A stretch of DNA of 64,000 nt from Micromonospora sp. WMMD980 (GTDB lineage: Bacteria > Actinomycetota > Actinomycetes > Mycobacteriales > Micromonosporaceae), in the NCBI RefSeq assembly GCF_029626035.1, contig NZ_JARUBE010000003.1, forward strand, positions 3,534,001 through 3,598,000, written 5' to 3'. The position numbers and the translations under genes were made by a program. Below the pieces are notes generated by a model, which was not told where the DNA came from, did no database searches, and worked only from the letters and a program-made list of their open reading frames with translations. Shown piece by piece: positions 35,388 to 44,843 of the stretch. How positions within the stretch are numbered: position 1 is the stretch's first letter; each line of letters opens with the position of its first letter.

Positions 35388-37117
35388 AGCGTCTGCACGG
35401 TGGCGATGCGCTCCTCGAGCTGCTCGATCGTCGCCTGCGCGCTGGGCGGGCCGCCGCAGAGCCGGCGCAGCTCGGCGTGGATCTTGCCGTGCGGCTGGCC
35501 GGTGCGGTGGTGCCGGGCGGCCACCAGCGCGTTCAGTTGCCGCCGGAGCGCCACCCGGCGCTGGGCCGCACTCAGCGGAGGGGGCGCCGCCACCGACGCG
35601 GCAGCGGCCGGCTCAGCGGTCCGCTGGGCCACCCGGCGCTTCTGCGCGGCGAGCTGGTCGGCCTGCCGCTTGGTCAGCAGCAGGGAGACCTGGTCGGCGG
35701 TGAGCAGGCCGGGCAGCCCGAGGTATTCCTCCTCCTCCGGCGTGCCGGCCTGGGCGGCGGTGCCGAACGACGCGCCGTCGAAGATCACCTGGTCCAGCTC
35801 GGCGGTGGCGGAGAGCGCGGCGAACCGCTTCTCCAGCTCGCCGCTGGCGCCGTCGTCGCGCTGGGCACGCTCCAGCAGGTCGTCGTCGAAGCCCTCGCGG
35901 TCCTTGGGCTTGCCGAGCACGTGGTCCCGCTCGATCTCCATCTCGCTGGCCAGCCCGAGCAGGTGCGGCACGCTGGGCAGGAACACCGAGGCGGTCTCGC
36001 CGGGGCGGCGGGCCCGGACGAACCGGCCGATCGCCTGCGCGAAGTAGAGCGCGGTGCTGGCGCTGGTCGCGTAGACCCCGACGGCCAGCCGGGGGATGTC
36101 CACGCCCTCGGACACCATCCGCACCGCGACCAGCCAGCGCTGCTCGGACGCCGCGAACGTCGCGATCCGCGCGGACGCGCCCTGGTCGTCGGAGAGCACC
36201 ACGGCGGCCTTCTCGCCGGTCACCTGCTCCAGCAGCTTCGCGTACGCACGGGCCACCTGCTGGTCGCTGGCGATGACCAGGCCACCCGCGTCGGGCATGC
36301 CGTTGGCCCGCAGCACACTCAACCGGGCGTCGGCGGCGCGCAGCACCTGCGGCATCCAGTCGCCGGCCGGGTCCAGCGCGGTGCGCCACGCCTGCGCGAT
36401 CAGGTCCTGCGTCATCGGCTCGCCCAACCGGGCGGCCAGCTCGTCGCCGGCGTTGGTGCGCCAGCGGGTCTCCCCGGAGTAGGCCAGGAACAGCACCGGC
36501 CGGACCACGCCGTCGCGCAGCGCGTCGGCGTAGCCGTAGACCGAGTCGGCGCGGGAGCGCAGCAGCCCGTCGCCGCCGCGTTCGTAGCTGATGAACGGGA
36601 TCGGGTTGTCGTCGGAGCGGAACGGCGTGCCGGTCAGCATCAGCCGGCGGACGGCGGGCTCGAACGCCGCCTTGACGCCGTCGCCCCAGGTGCGGGCGTC
36701 GCCGGCGTGGTGGATCTCGTCGAGGACGACGAGCGTGCGCCGGGTCATCGTGCGCCGCCGGTGCACCTGCGGCGCCATGCCGACCTGGGCGTAGGTGACC
36801 ACCGCGCCGTGGAAGTCGGCGGCGGAGTGCAGGTCGGCGTTGCGGAACGCGGCGTCGAGCTGGATGCCGACCCGGGCCGCCGCCTGCGCCCACTGGGTCT
36901 TCAGGTGCTCCGTGGGCGCGACCACGGTGACCGCCTCGACGGTGCCGTCGGCGAGCAGCTCGGCGGCGATCCGCAGGGCGAACGTGGTCTTCCCGGCGCC
37001 GGGCGTGGCGACCGCGGTGAAGTCCTCGGCGCGGCGGCGCAGGTATTCCACCATCGCCTTGCGCTGCCAGGAACGCAGGGGCGGGAACGTGTCGAGCGCC
37101 GGCAACCGCGGTGGCAC
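35384..37117 (-). CDS. DEAD/DEAH-box (XPB-like) superfamily 2 helicase
   Basis: A 577-residue helicase. Walker A is TPGAGKTTFALRIA near residue 45, the DEIHH box is in LVVLDEIHHAGD, motif III is MLTGTPFRSDD, and the C-terminal helicase domain carries motif VI (FAQAIGRFVRARRPGE). The tail (residues 480-577) has a coiled, basic region and ends in a helix LEERIATVQTL. It would use ATP to move on or unwind nucleic acid; target unknown. GTG 37117 is chosen because GAGAGGAG stands 8 nt before it; the ATG at 37135 has no ribosome site. Its stop codon lies inside a 54-bp repeat. Confidence 0.9.
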   Translation of the reverse strand: MPPRLPALDTFPPLRSWQRKAMVEYLRRRAEDFTAVATPGAGKTTFALRIAAELLADGTVEAVTVVAPTEHLKTQWAQAAARVGIQLDAAFRNADLHSAADFHGAVVTYAQVGMAPQVHRRRTMTRRTLVVLDEIHHAGDARTWGDGVKAAFEPAVRRLMLTGTPFRSDDNPIPFISYERGGDGLLRSRADSVYGYADALRDGVVRPVLFLAYSGETRWRTNAGDELAARLGEPMTQDLIAQAWRTALDPAGDWMPQVLRAADARLSVLRANGMPDAGGLVIASDQQVARAYAKLLEQVTGEKAAVVLSDDQGASARIATFAASEQRWLVAVRMVSEGVDIPRLAVGVYATSASTALYFAQAIGRFVRARRPGETASVFLPSVPHLLGLASEMEIERDHVLGKPKDREGFDDDLLERAQRDDGASGELEKRFAALSATAELDQVIFDGASFGTAAQAGTPEEEEYLGLPGLLTADQVSLLLTKRQADQLAAQKRRVAQRTAEPAAAASVAAPPPLSAAQRRVALRRQLNALVAARHHRTGQPHGKIHAELRRLCGGPPSAQATIEQLEERIATVQTL

Positions 37118-37250
37118 GCGTGCTCCTCTCCCCATGAAAAGACCCTCGCGCATCCGGTGCCGCGAAGGCCGACCCAGCATAACCAGCGGGGGCGTGCCGC
37201 CCCACCCGACGCCACGCCTGTCACATCCGCCCACCCCGCTGCGGGACGGG

Positions 37251-37901
37251 TCAGGACCACTCTCCCCGAGCGCCGGTGCGCGGCGGGCGCAGCGTCGCCA
37301 CCGGGGCGGACCAGCGCCGGCGCAGCGAGATCAGGCGCAGCCCGAAGACGAAGACCGCGGCGCCGGTCAGCGGCACGGTGGTGGCCCGCCAGTAGGTCGA
37401 CAGCAGCGTCACCGCGATCGAGCCGGCGAGCGCCGCCACGGCGTAGATCTCCCGGCGCAGCACCACCGGGATCTCGCCGGTCAGCAGGTCCCGCCCGAGT
37501 CCGCCGCCGATCGCGGTGAGCATGCCGATCATGCAGGCGCCGACCGCCGGCACGTGCGCGTCGAGCGCCTTGAGCGTGCCGGTGACGGTGAACAGCGCCA
37601 GCCCGGCCGCGTCGAGCACCAGCACCGTGGTGCGCAGCCGGGCGAGTTGGGGGTGCAACCGGAACACCGCGGCGGCGGTGACGGCGGCGGTGACCGCGTA
37701 CCGCCAGTCGGCGAACGCCAGTGGGGGAACCTCGTCGATGACCAGGTCGCGGAAGATGCCGCCGCCGAGGGCGGCGACCACGCCGACGAAGACCACCCCG
37801 AACAGGTCGAGCCGTTTGGCGACCGCCGCGGAGGCGCCGGAGGCGGCGAAGACCGCCACGCCGGTCAGGTCGGCGAGGAGCAGGGCGGTGGAGGTGGTCA
37901 C
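37251..37901 (-). CDS. TRIC-family (UPF0126) cation channel protein
   Basis: A 216-residue membrane protein with about seven helices, in two homologous halves, each with a glycine-rich motif: [17 protein letters not shown] and [20 protein letters not shown]. These GGG-x-RDL motifs mark bacterial TRIC trimeric cation channels. Potassium conduction is the likely role, by family. The start is GTG 37901. The C-terminal 25 residues are basic and cytoplasmic. Stands alone between the helicase and DUF3039 genes. Confidence 0.9.
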   Translation of the reverse strand: MTTSTALLLADLTGVAVFAASGASAAVAKRLDLFGVVFVGVVAALGGGIFRDLVIDEVPPLAFADWRYAVTAAVTAAAVFRLHPQLARLRTTVLVLDAAGLALFTVTGTLKALDAHVPAVGACMIGMLTAIGGGLGRDLLTGEIPVVLRREIYAVAALAGSIAVTLLSTYWRATTVPLTGAAVFVFGLRLISLRRRWSAPVATLRPPRTGARGEWS

Positions 37902-37941
37902 CGCCGCAGGTTACGTGGGCGGGCGGCGGAGCCGCCCGCGA

Positions 37942-38160
37942 TCACTCGCCCCAGGACTCGTAGATCTCCTTGCACTTGGGGCAGACCGGGGAGCCGGGCT
38001 TCGCGGCCTTGGTCACCGGGAAGGTCTCCCCGCACAGCGCGATGACGTAGGTGCCCATGACCGCGCTCTCGGCGATCTTGTCCTTGCGCACGTAGTGGAA
38101 CATCTCGGGGCCGGTGTCGGCCTCCTTCTGCTCCGGGCGTTCGAGAATCTCAGTGCTCAT
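37942..38160 (-). CDS. DUF3039 small zinc-binding protein
   Basis: A 72-residue protein, [18 protein letters not shown], then [27 protein letters not shown] and a [11 protein letters not shown] knuckle. Cys in ALCGE and CPKC plus a His (FHYV) could hold a zinc ion. GGAGGT is 7 nt before the ATG. It is conserved across actinobacteria (DUF3039) with no known role. Divergent from psuG with an 87-bp gap. Confidence 0.9.
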   Translation of the reverse strand: MSTEILERPEQKEADTGPEMFHYVRKDKIAESAVMGTYVIALCGETFPVTKAAKPGSPVCPKCKEIYESWGE

Positions 38161-38247
38161 GTTCCACCTCCGGCTTTCCAGTTTCGCAGGCCGGCCGGGT
38201 CGGGTCCACCACAGCCCTCCCGGCGGGCGGCCCGTAACGTAACGGAA

Positions 38248-39177
38248 GTGACCAACTTTCGCATCAGCCTCGGTGGTGAGGTGGCCGACGCCCTGCGGGA
38301 CGGCCGCCCGGTCGTGGCGCTGGAGAGCACGATCGTCTCGCACGGGCTCCCCCGACCGGACAACCTGCGCGTGGCGCGGCAGATCGAGCAGGCGGTCCGG
38401 GACGCGGGCGCGGTGCCGGCCACCATCGGCATGGTCGCCGGCGAGCTGCGGGTGGGGCTGGACGACGCCCAGCTGACCCGGCTCGCCACGGTGGACGACG
38501 TGAGCAAGCTCTCGGTCCGCGACCTGGCCCCGGCGGCGGCCTGCGGCGCGGACGGGGCCACCACGGTCGCGGCCACCAGCGCGGTCGCGGCGGCGGCCGG
38601 CATTCCGGTGTTCGCCACCGGCGGGCTCGGCGGGGTGCACCGGGAGGCGGCGCAGACGTTCGACGAGTCGGCCGACCTGGTCACGCTGGCCCGTACCCCG
38701 ATCGCGGTGGTCTGCGCCGGGGTGAAGTCGATCCTCGACGTGGGCGCCACGCTGGAGCGGTTGGAGACGCTGGGGGTGAGCGTGGTCGGCTACCGCACCC
38801 GCCGGTTCCCCGGGTTCTATCTCACCGACGCCGGTTTCGACCTGGACTGGTCGGTGGACTCGCCGGAGCGGGTGGCCGACGTGCTGGCCGCCCGGGCCGC
38901 GCAGGGCGTGCACCGGGGCGGGTTGATCGTGGCCAACCCGCTGCCCGTCGACGAGCAGCTCGACCCGGCGCTGCACGACCGCACCCTCGCCGACGGGTTG
39001 GCCGCGCTGGCCCGCGAGGGCGTCACCGGCAAGGCGGTGACCCCGTTCCTGCTGGCCCACTTCCACGCCGCCACCGAGGGCGCCAGCCTGGCGGTGAACG
39101 TCCGGATCATCCTGCGCAACGCCGACCTGGCGGCACGGATCGCGGTCGCCGCCGCGGCCCGGCCCACCACGGCATGA
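38248..39177 (+). CDS. psuG: Pseudouridine-5'-phosphate glycosidase
   Basis: A 309-residue enzyme that cleaves pseudouridine 5'-phosphate into uracil and ribose 5-phosphate. Family residues are present: Glu26 in [16 protein letters not shown], Lys87 in [10 protein letters not shown], and catalytic Lys160 in [15 protein letters not shown] 38248 follows CGGAA at 5 nt. The stop overlaps the start of the PfkB kinase as ATGA, so the two make a pseudouridine salvage operon: kinase first in the pathway, glycosidase second. The overlap is where a 57-bp repeat has expanded. Confidence 0.95.
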   Translation: MTNFRISLGGEVADALRDGRPVVALESTIVSHGLPRPDNLRVARQIEQAVRDAGAVPATIGMVAGELRVGLDDAQLTRLATVDDVSKLSVRDLAPAAACGADGATTVAATSAVAAAAGIPVFATGGLGGVHREAAQTFDESADLVTLARTPIAVVCAGVKSILDVGATLERLETLGVSVVGYRTRRFPGFYLTDAGFDLDWSVDSPERVADVLAARAAQGVHRGGLIVANPLPVDEQLDPALHDRTLADGLAALAREGVTGKAVTPFLLAHFHAATEGASLAVNVRIILRNADLAARIAVAAAARPTTA

Positions 39178-39344
39178 GCGAACGCACCGAGCGGAGCGAG
39201 GGCCGTGAGGGCATGCCCAGCCAGCACCGCATGAGCGAACGCACCGAGCGGAGCGAGGGCCGTGAGGGCATGCCCAGCCAGCACCGCATGAGCGAACGCA
39301 CCGAGCGGAGCGAGGGCCGTGAGGGCATGCCCAGCCAGCACCGC
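39174..39344 (+). repeat. Three identical 57-bp tandem repeats at the psuG-kinase junction
   Basis: Perfect copies at 39174, 39231 and 39288, each starting ATGAGCGAACGC and encoding the 19 residues [19 protein letters not shown] in frame. Each unit contains two in-frame ATG codons. The first bases are also the psuG stop (ATGA). The next gene's own start ATGAGCGGGGCTCC follows directly at 39345. Confidence 0.95.
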
Positions 39345-40241
39345 ATGAGCGGGGCTCCGCGCATCGTCGTCGTCGGTGACGTGATCACCGACGTGGTGGC
39401 CATGCTGTCCGGGCCGCTCGCGACCGGCTCGGACACCGCGGCCGGCATCCGGTTCAGCGGCGGCGGGCAGGCGGCCAACACCGCGGCCTGGCTGGCCGGG
39501 CAGGGCGCGGGCGTGACTCTGGTGGCCGCCGTGGGCGACGACGAGACGGGCCGGGAGCGGGTCGCCGAGCTGACCCGGCTCGGCGTGGACTGTGCCGTGG
39601 AGCGGCACGAGGGCTACCCGACCGGCACGGTGATCGTGCTCACCCACGACGGGGAACGCACCATGGTCAGCCAGCGCGGTGCGAACCTGCGGCTGACCGC
39701 CCGCCACGTGGACGCCGCGCTGGCCGCCGCGCCCGACGCCGGGCACCTGCACCTGTCCGCGTACACCCTGTTGGACGTCGGGTCGCGCGGCGCGGGCCTG
39801 CGCGCGCTGGCCGTCGCCCGCGAGCGCGGGCTGACCGTCAGCGTCGACGCGGCCTCCGCGGCGCCGTTGCGGCGCGTCGGCGGGGCGTTCCTGACCTGGG
39901 TACGCGACGTCGACCTGCTGCTCGTCAACACCGACGAGGCGACGGTGCTGGCCGGCGGCCTGGACCCGGCGGCGCAGGCCCGGGCGCTGACCTCGGTGGC
40001 GCACCGGGTGGTGGTCAAGCGCGGCGCGGCCGGGGCGGTCTGGGCGGAGCGCGGCGGCCGGGTGGAGGCCGCGCCGGCACCCGGGGTGGCCGTGGTCGAC
40101 GTCACCGGCGCGGGGGACGCGTTCGCCGCCGGCCTGCTCACCGCGTGGCTGGCCGGCGCCTCGCCGGGCGCGGCGCTGGCCCGGGCCGGCGACCTGGGCG
40201 CGCTGGCGGTGACCACGGTGGGTGCCCGCCCGGGCGCTTGA
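39174..40241 (+). CDS. PfkB-family kinase, probable pseudouridine kinase
   Basis: A 355-residue reading frame. The first 57 residues are three copies of [19 protein letters not shown], and the real ribokinase-like domain begins at residue 58 ([21 protein letters not shown]). PfkB motifs are [19 protein letters not shown] near the start and [17 protein letters not shown] near the end, with the catalytic Asp. Coupling to psuG makes pseudouridine the most likely substrate, though ribokinase-type sugars remain possible. Start choice is open among ATG 39174, 39231, 39288 and 39345; the ATGA overlap favours the first and homology favours the last. An extended tail should be unstructured and basic. 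Confidence 0.85.
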   Translation: MSERTERSEGREGMPSQHRMSERTERSEGREGMPSQHRMSERTERSEGREGMPSQHRMSGAPRIVVVGDVITDVVAMLSGPLATGSDTAAGIRFSGGGQAANTAAWLAGQGAGVTLVAAVGDDETGRERVAELTRLGVDCAVERHEGYPTGTVIVLTHDGERTMVSQRGANLRLTARHVDAALAAAPDAGHLHLSAYTLLDVGSRGAGLRALAVARERGLTVSVDAASAAPLRRVGGAFLTWVRDVDLLLVNTDEATVLAGGLDPAAQARALTSVAHRVVVKRGAAGAVWAERGGRVEAAPAPGVAVVDVTGAGDAFAAGLLTAWLAGASPGAALARAGDLGALAVTTVGARPGA

Positions 40242-40364
40242 CCCGACCCCCGACGACGGCGCGCGGCCGACCGACGCGCCGACGACGATGCGCGGCCGGT
40301 GACGGCGGGTCACTGCCGCAGCGGGGGGCGGGCGTGTCGCGCCGAACACGGGGCTTCGCTGTTG

Positions 40365-40410
40365 AGCGGTATACCTCTCGGTCATATTTATGACTCAGAG
40401 GTATACCGCT
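40365..40410. repeat. 46-bp AT-rich palindrome between convergent genes
   Basis: Outer arms AGCGGTATACCTCT and AGAGGTATACCGCT (14 bp, perfect) and inner arms GTCATA and TATGAC around TT. Only a CG/TC pair of positions breaks the symmetry. It lies in the 215-bp gap between the kinase stop and the DUF3099 stop. Much more AT-rich than anything around it. Confidence 0.9.
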
Positions 40411-40456
40411 GCGTTCCGGTATCTCCTTCGGCGGGCGTCACCGAGCGTGGCCCGGC

Positions 40457-40813
40457 TCAGGGTTCGGCGTCGATCACCTTGTGCGGGCGCTCCTCGGCGG
40501 AGAGCGCCATCGGCGGGGTCTCGTCGCGGCCGCGGGCCTGGAACCGGTTGGCCAGGCGGTGCTCCTCCTTGGGCGGGCGGTCGTTCGCCAGCAGCACCGC
40601 GAGCCACGGGATGAGCACCATGCCGAGCGCGCACAGCGACAGCCAGAGCCACAGCAGCGGGGCCTGGACGCCGACCAGGACCGCGCCCACGACCAGGCAG
40701 GCGACCCGGATGCCCATCATCAGCACGTAGCGCTTCTGCCGGCTGTTGAGCTGGTCGTCCTGGCTGCGTGGGGCATCGGTGATCAGGATCGGCTTGTAGG
40801 CCTGATGCTTCAC
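40457..40813 (-). CDS. DUF3099 membrane protein
   Basis: A 118-residue protein with the conserved DUF3099 start (VKHQAYKPILITDAPRSQDDQLNSRQKRYVLMMGIR), split here by two membrane helices at about residues 34-75 and followed by a charged tail (RPPKEEHRLANRFQARGRDE). GGAGG stands 6 nt before GTG 40813; a GTG one codon earlier is possible. Role unknown. Divergent from a toxin-antitoxin pair. Confidence 0.85.
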   Translation of the reverse strand: MKHQAYKPILITDAPRSQDDQLNSRQKRYVLMMGIRVACLVVGAVLVGVQAPLLWLWLSLCALGMVLIPWLAVLLANDRPPKEEHRLANRFQARGRDETPPMALSAEERPHKVIDAEP

Positions 40814-40911
40814 CACGGACCTCCTACGAGGGGATACGGCCCATCCTGTCACTCCGTGCCGACGATCGGCGACAATCGGGCGACGTGTTACGGGCGTGGT
40901 ACGCTGCGCTG

Positions 40912-41223
40912 GTGGCCAACCGGTTCAGCTTCACCGACGAGGCGCTGGCGAACCTGCGGGTCTACGACGTCACACCCGGGGAAGTCTGGGAGGCCCTGCA
41001 CAGCAACCGCCGGGTCATCCGGCACCTCGGCGACGACGTGATAATGGTCTACGCCACCGACCACCGCGGCCGGCGCCTGGCCGTGCTGCTGGCCGAGGCC
41101 GACGGCACCGACAACGACTGGGACATCCTCTCCGCCCGTGAGCTGAGCGACGTCGAGGCCAAGCGCTACGACGAGGCGGTGCGGAGGTCACGCCGACGAG
41201 GAGGCGGTCACGATGCACCGTGA
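40912..41223 (+). CDS. BrnT-like toxin of a type II toxin-antitoxin pair
   Basis: A 103-residue basic protein, MANRFSFTDEALANLRVYDVTPGEVWEAL, a middle strand pair (DDVIMVYATDHRGRRLAVLLAEA) and a C-terminal WDILSARELSDVEAKRYDEAVRRSRRR. The last motif is like the ISAR…ER.Y end of BrnT/DUF4258-type ribonuclease toxins. Family placement is by pattern only. A TACGCT -10-like box at 40900-40905 ends 6 nt before the GTG, which suggests a leaderless message; a GTG at 40885 is the longer option. The downstream antitoxin gene overlaps by 11 nt. Confidence 0.65.
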   Translation: MANRFSFTDEALANLRVYDVTPGEVWEALHSNRRVIRHLGDDVIMVYATDHRGRRLAVLLAEADGTDNDWDILSARELSDVEAKRYDEAVRRSRRRGGGHDAP

Positions 41224-41524
41224 CGAGGCGACCAAGCGGTTCCACGGCGGCGGCGACGCGTTCGCCGACCTGATCGACGAGACGTCGCCGGCGCAACTGC
41301 CCACCCCCGACACCGACGTGCCGATGGTCAGCCGGTCGGTCCGGCTCCCGCTGGAAACCTACGAACGGGTCCGGGCCGCCGCCGACGCGCGGGGCATCGG
41401 AGTGACCACGCTGATGCGGCAGTGGATCGAGGCCGGCCTGGCCGACCTGGACGACTCGGCCACGGTCTCGCTGGCCGACGTGCGCCGCGCGCTGGCCTCG
41501 CTGTCCCGCCCGACCGCCGCCTGA
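41213..41524 (+). CDS. Ribbon-helix-helix-type antitoxin
   Basis: A 103-residue protein whose second half SRSVRLPLETYERVRAAADARGIGVTTLMRQWIEAGLADL has a beta strand followed by two helices, the ribbon-helix-helix pattern of CopG/BrnA-type DNA-binding antitoxins. The N-terminal half (ATKRFHGGGDAFADLIDETSPAQLPTPDT) is probably disordered and would wrap the toxin. GAGGAGG is about 8 nt before the ATG. The 11-nt overlap with the toxin gene shows coupling. It is expected to autoregulate the operon. Confidence 0.7.
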   Translation: MHRDEATKRFHGGGDAFADLIDETSPAQLPTPDTDVPMVSRSVRLPLETYERVRAAADARGIGVTTLMRQWIEAGLADLDDSATVSLADVRRALASLSRPTAA

Positions 41525-41528
41525 GCGC

Positions 41529-42755
41529 TCAGGCTTCGGGGCCGGCCTCGCCGAGCGCCTCCCGCCCGACCGGCGACGCGGAGGGCTCCGGTGGCGCGCC
41601 CTGGGCCCGCCGCGCGTCGGCGAGCGCGACGAGCGCCAGCACGCCGGCCACCACACCGAGCGCCAGCACCGCCGGCCCGGTCGTCAGCACCGGCGCGACC
41701 AGCACCAGCAACCCCAGGCCGACCAGCCGGGAGCGGGACACCCGGCCGAAGATCTCGTACTCGAAGCGGGACCGGGCGGCCAGGAACAGCGCCGGGCCGC
41801 CCACCACGAAGATCAGCCAGCGCGGGTCGGCGTTCTCGTACGGGTGGGCGATGACCAGCTCGTAGCCGACCGCGGCGGTGAGCACGCCGAGCACCATGAA
41901 CAGGTGGGTCTGCGCGGCCGACTCGGCCAGCCGCCCCGGCGTGCCGGCCCGCCGCAGCGCCTCCGCGAGCAGGTGTCCGGCCCGGTGGAAGTAGAGCCGC
42001 CAGAGCAGCGCGGTGACACCGAACGCGAGTGCGAACGCGGCGGCCGACCGGCCGGAGAACCGCTCCCCGCTGTAGGACACGCCGATCACCAGGATCGACT
42101 CGCCCAGCGCGATGAGGAAGATCTGCTGGTAGCGCTCGGCCAGGTGCTCCCCGGCGAGCAGCCAGCTCCGGATGCGGGACGCCCCGATCCGGGGCAGCGG
42201 CCAGCCCAGGAAGGCGCCCAGATAGTCGGCCGCCAGCGCCGCCACCCAGAGCGGCAGGCGCAGGCCGGGCACCAGCGCGCCGACCAGCCAGAGCGGGGCG
42301 GTCGCCATGGCCCAGCCGGTCAGCCGCACCGGCACCATCCGCCGCGGATGCCCGCGCAACGCCACCACCAGGACCAGCGGACGGCCGACCATGATCACCA
42401 CATACGCGAGCGCGAACGCCAGCGACCGCTCCTCCAGCGCGCGGGGCAACGTCACCCCGAGCACCAGGCTGCCGAACATGACGCCGACCACGACCGCCTG
42501 GATGACCACCCGCTCCGGCTCGTACCGGCTGGTCACCCAGGTGGTGATCGTCCAGACGTGCCAGAGCACCAGGAAGAGCAGCAGCGTCCGGAGGACGCCG
42601 GCCGTCATGCGCCCGCCGTCGACGTCGGCCACCAGGCGCTGGGACACCCGGGTCAGCGCGAAGACGAAGACCAGGTCGAAGAAGAGCTCCAGGAACGTGG
42701 CGCGCTCGGCGCTGGACGTGGTGCGCAGCAGCGCCCCGCCCCGCTGCCCGCTCAC
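41529..42755 (-). CDS. Low-temperature-requirement A (LtrA) family membrane protein
   Basis: A 408-residue protein with about 10-12 helices. The marker RATFLELFFDLVFVFALTRVSQRL at residues 17-40 and the later GEHLAERYQQIFLIALGESILVIG define the LtrA family. The role is unclear; first found as needed for growth of Listeria in the cold. GTG 42755 overlaps the stop of the HhH-GPD gene as GTGA. The longer reading frame upstream is only a shadow of that gene. Confidence 0.9.
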   Translation of the reverse strand: MSGQRGGALLRTTSSAERATFLELFFDLVFVFALTRVSQRLVADVDGGRMTAGVLRTLLLFLVLWHVWTITTWVTSRYEPERVVIQAVVVGVMFGSLVLGVTLPRALEERSLAFALAYVVIMVGRPLVLVVALRGHPRRMVPVRLTGWAMATAPLWLVGALVPGLRLPLWVAALAADYLGAFLGWPLPRIGASRIRSWLLAGEHLAERYQQIFLIALGESILVIGVSYSGERFSGRSAAAFALAFGVTALLWRLYFHRAGHLLAEALRRAGTPGRLAESAAQTHLFMVLGVLTAAVGYELVIAHPYENADPRWLIFVVGGPALFLAARSRFEYEIFGRVSRSRLVGLGLLVLVAPVLTTGPAVLALGVVAGVLALVALADARRAQGAPPEPSASPVGREALGEAGPEA

Positions 42756-43327
42756 CCCTTCGCGGCCTTCGCTTCCGCCTTCATCCGCTGCTTGAACTCG
42801 CGCACCCGGCGCAGGGACTCGGGGTCGGTCACGTCGGCCACCGACCGGTACGCGTCCGCGTCGCCGTAGGCGCCGGCCGCCTCGCGCCAACCCGGTGGGG
42901 TGACCCCGAACCGTTTGCCGAGCAGCGCGACGAAGATCTGTGCCTTCTGCCGGCCGAAGCCGGGCAGCTCACCGACCCGGCGCAGCAGCTCACCGCCGTC
43001 GGCCGCGTCGGACCAGAGCCGGGCCGGGTCGCCGTCGTAGCGGTCCACCAGCGCCCGGCAGACCTCCTGCGTCCGGGCCGCCATCGCCTTCGGGAAGCGG
43101 TGCAGCGCCGGCGGCCGGGCGAACAGCTCCACCAACGCCTCCGGGTCGTAGCCGGCCAGCTCACGGGCGTCCGGCTCGTGGCCGAGCCGCTGCGCCAGCA
43201 CGTGCGGTGAGGAGAACGCCTTCTCCATCGGCACCTGCTGGTCCAGCACCATGCCGAGCAGCAGCGCCAGCGGGCTGCGCGCCAACAGCTCGTTGGCCTG
43301 CGGGTCGATGGGCAGGGAGAGCGTCAT
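42752..43327 (-). CDS. HhH-GPD family base-excision repair-like protein
   Basis: A 191-residue protein. The N-terminal LLGMVLDQQVPMEKAFSSP and the helix-hairpin-helix LRRVGELPGFGRQKAQIFVALLGKRFG are those of endonuclease III-type glycosylases. The catalytic Lys/Asp pair and the Fe-S cluster of the full-length enzymes are not apparent, so activity is uncertain. The ATG start at 43327 has GGGGG at 4 nt. It is co-transcribed with ltrA (4-nt overlap). Confidence 0.85.
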   Translation of the reverse strand: MTLSLPIDPQANELLARSPLALLLGMVLDQQVPMEKAFSSPHVLAQRLGHEPDARELAGYDPEALVELFARPPALHRFPKAMAARTQEVCRALVDRYDGDPARLWSDAADGGELLRRVGELPGFGRQKAQIFVALLGKRFGVTPPGWREAAGAYGDADAYRSVADVTDPESLRRVREFKQRMKAEAKAAKG

Positions 43328-43383
43328 GCCCCCATCCTGCCGTCCCGGGCGCCGGTCGGGCCGCCGACTCCCCGACGCGCACG

Positions 43384-43439
43384 ACGCGGCCCGGTGGACC
43401 CCGCGCGGGTCCACCGGGCCGCGTGACCCGCGACGCGGG

Positions 43440-43442
<3 letters not shown>
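43384..43442. terminator. Double hairpin after the subtilisin gene
   Basis: An 18-bp perfect stem (ACGCGGCCCGGTGGACCC, loop CGCGC, complement) at 43384-43424 adjoins an 8-bp stem TGACCCGC-GAC-GCGGGTCA at 43424-43442, which contains the protease stop codon. Likely terminates the minus-strand protease message. Confidence 0.7.
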
Positions 43443-44660
<1,218 letters not shown>

Positions 44661-44843
44661 CGTCTGGCTCCCTACCGGGCGGGCCGGTTCGTGGCCGGCG
44701 GGCCGCCCATCGACGGATGTTGGCAGGAATGCTAACCACACATCGACACTCATCGAAAGAGATAGTTGCCGGGTAATACCGTCCGCGCGCCGGATCCGGC
44801 GGGTGCGCACCGCGTCGGACGGCGGTCGAGGCAGGATGGCCCC

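Noticed and set aside
39174..39344. CRISPR-like array
   Set aside because: Three units are directly adjacent without spacers and are translated in frame; no cas genes nearby.
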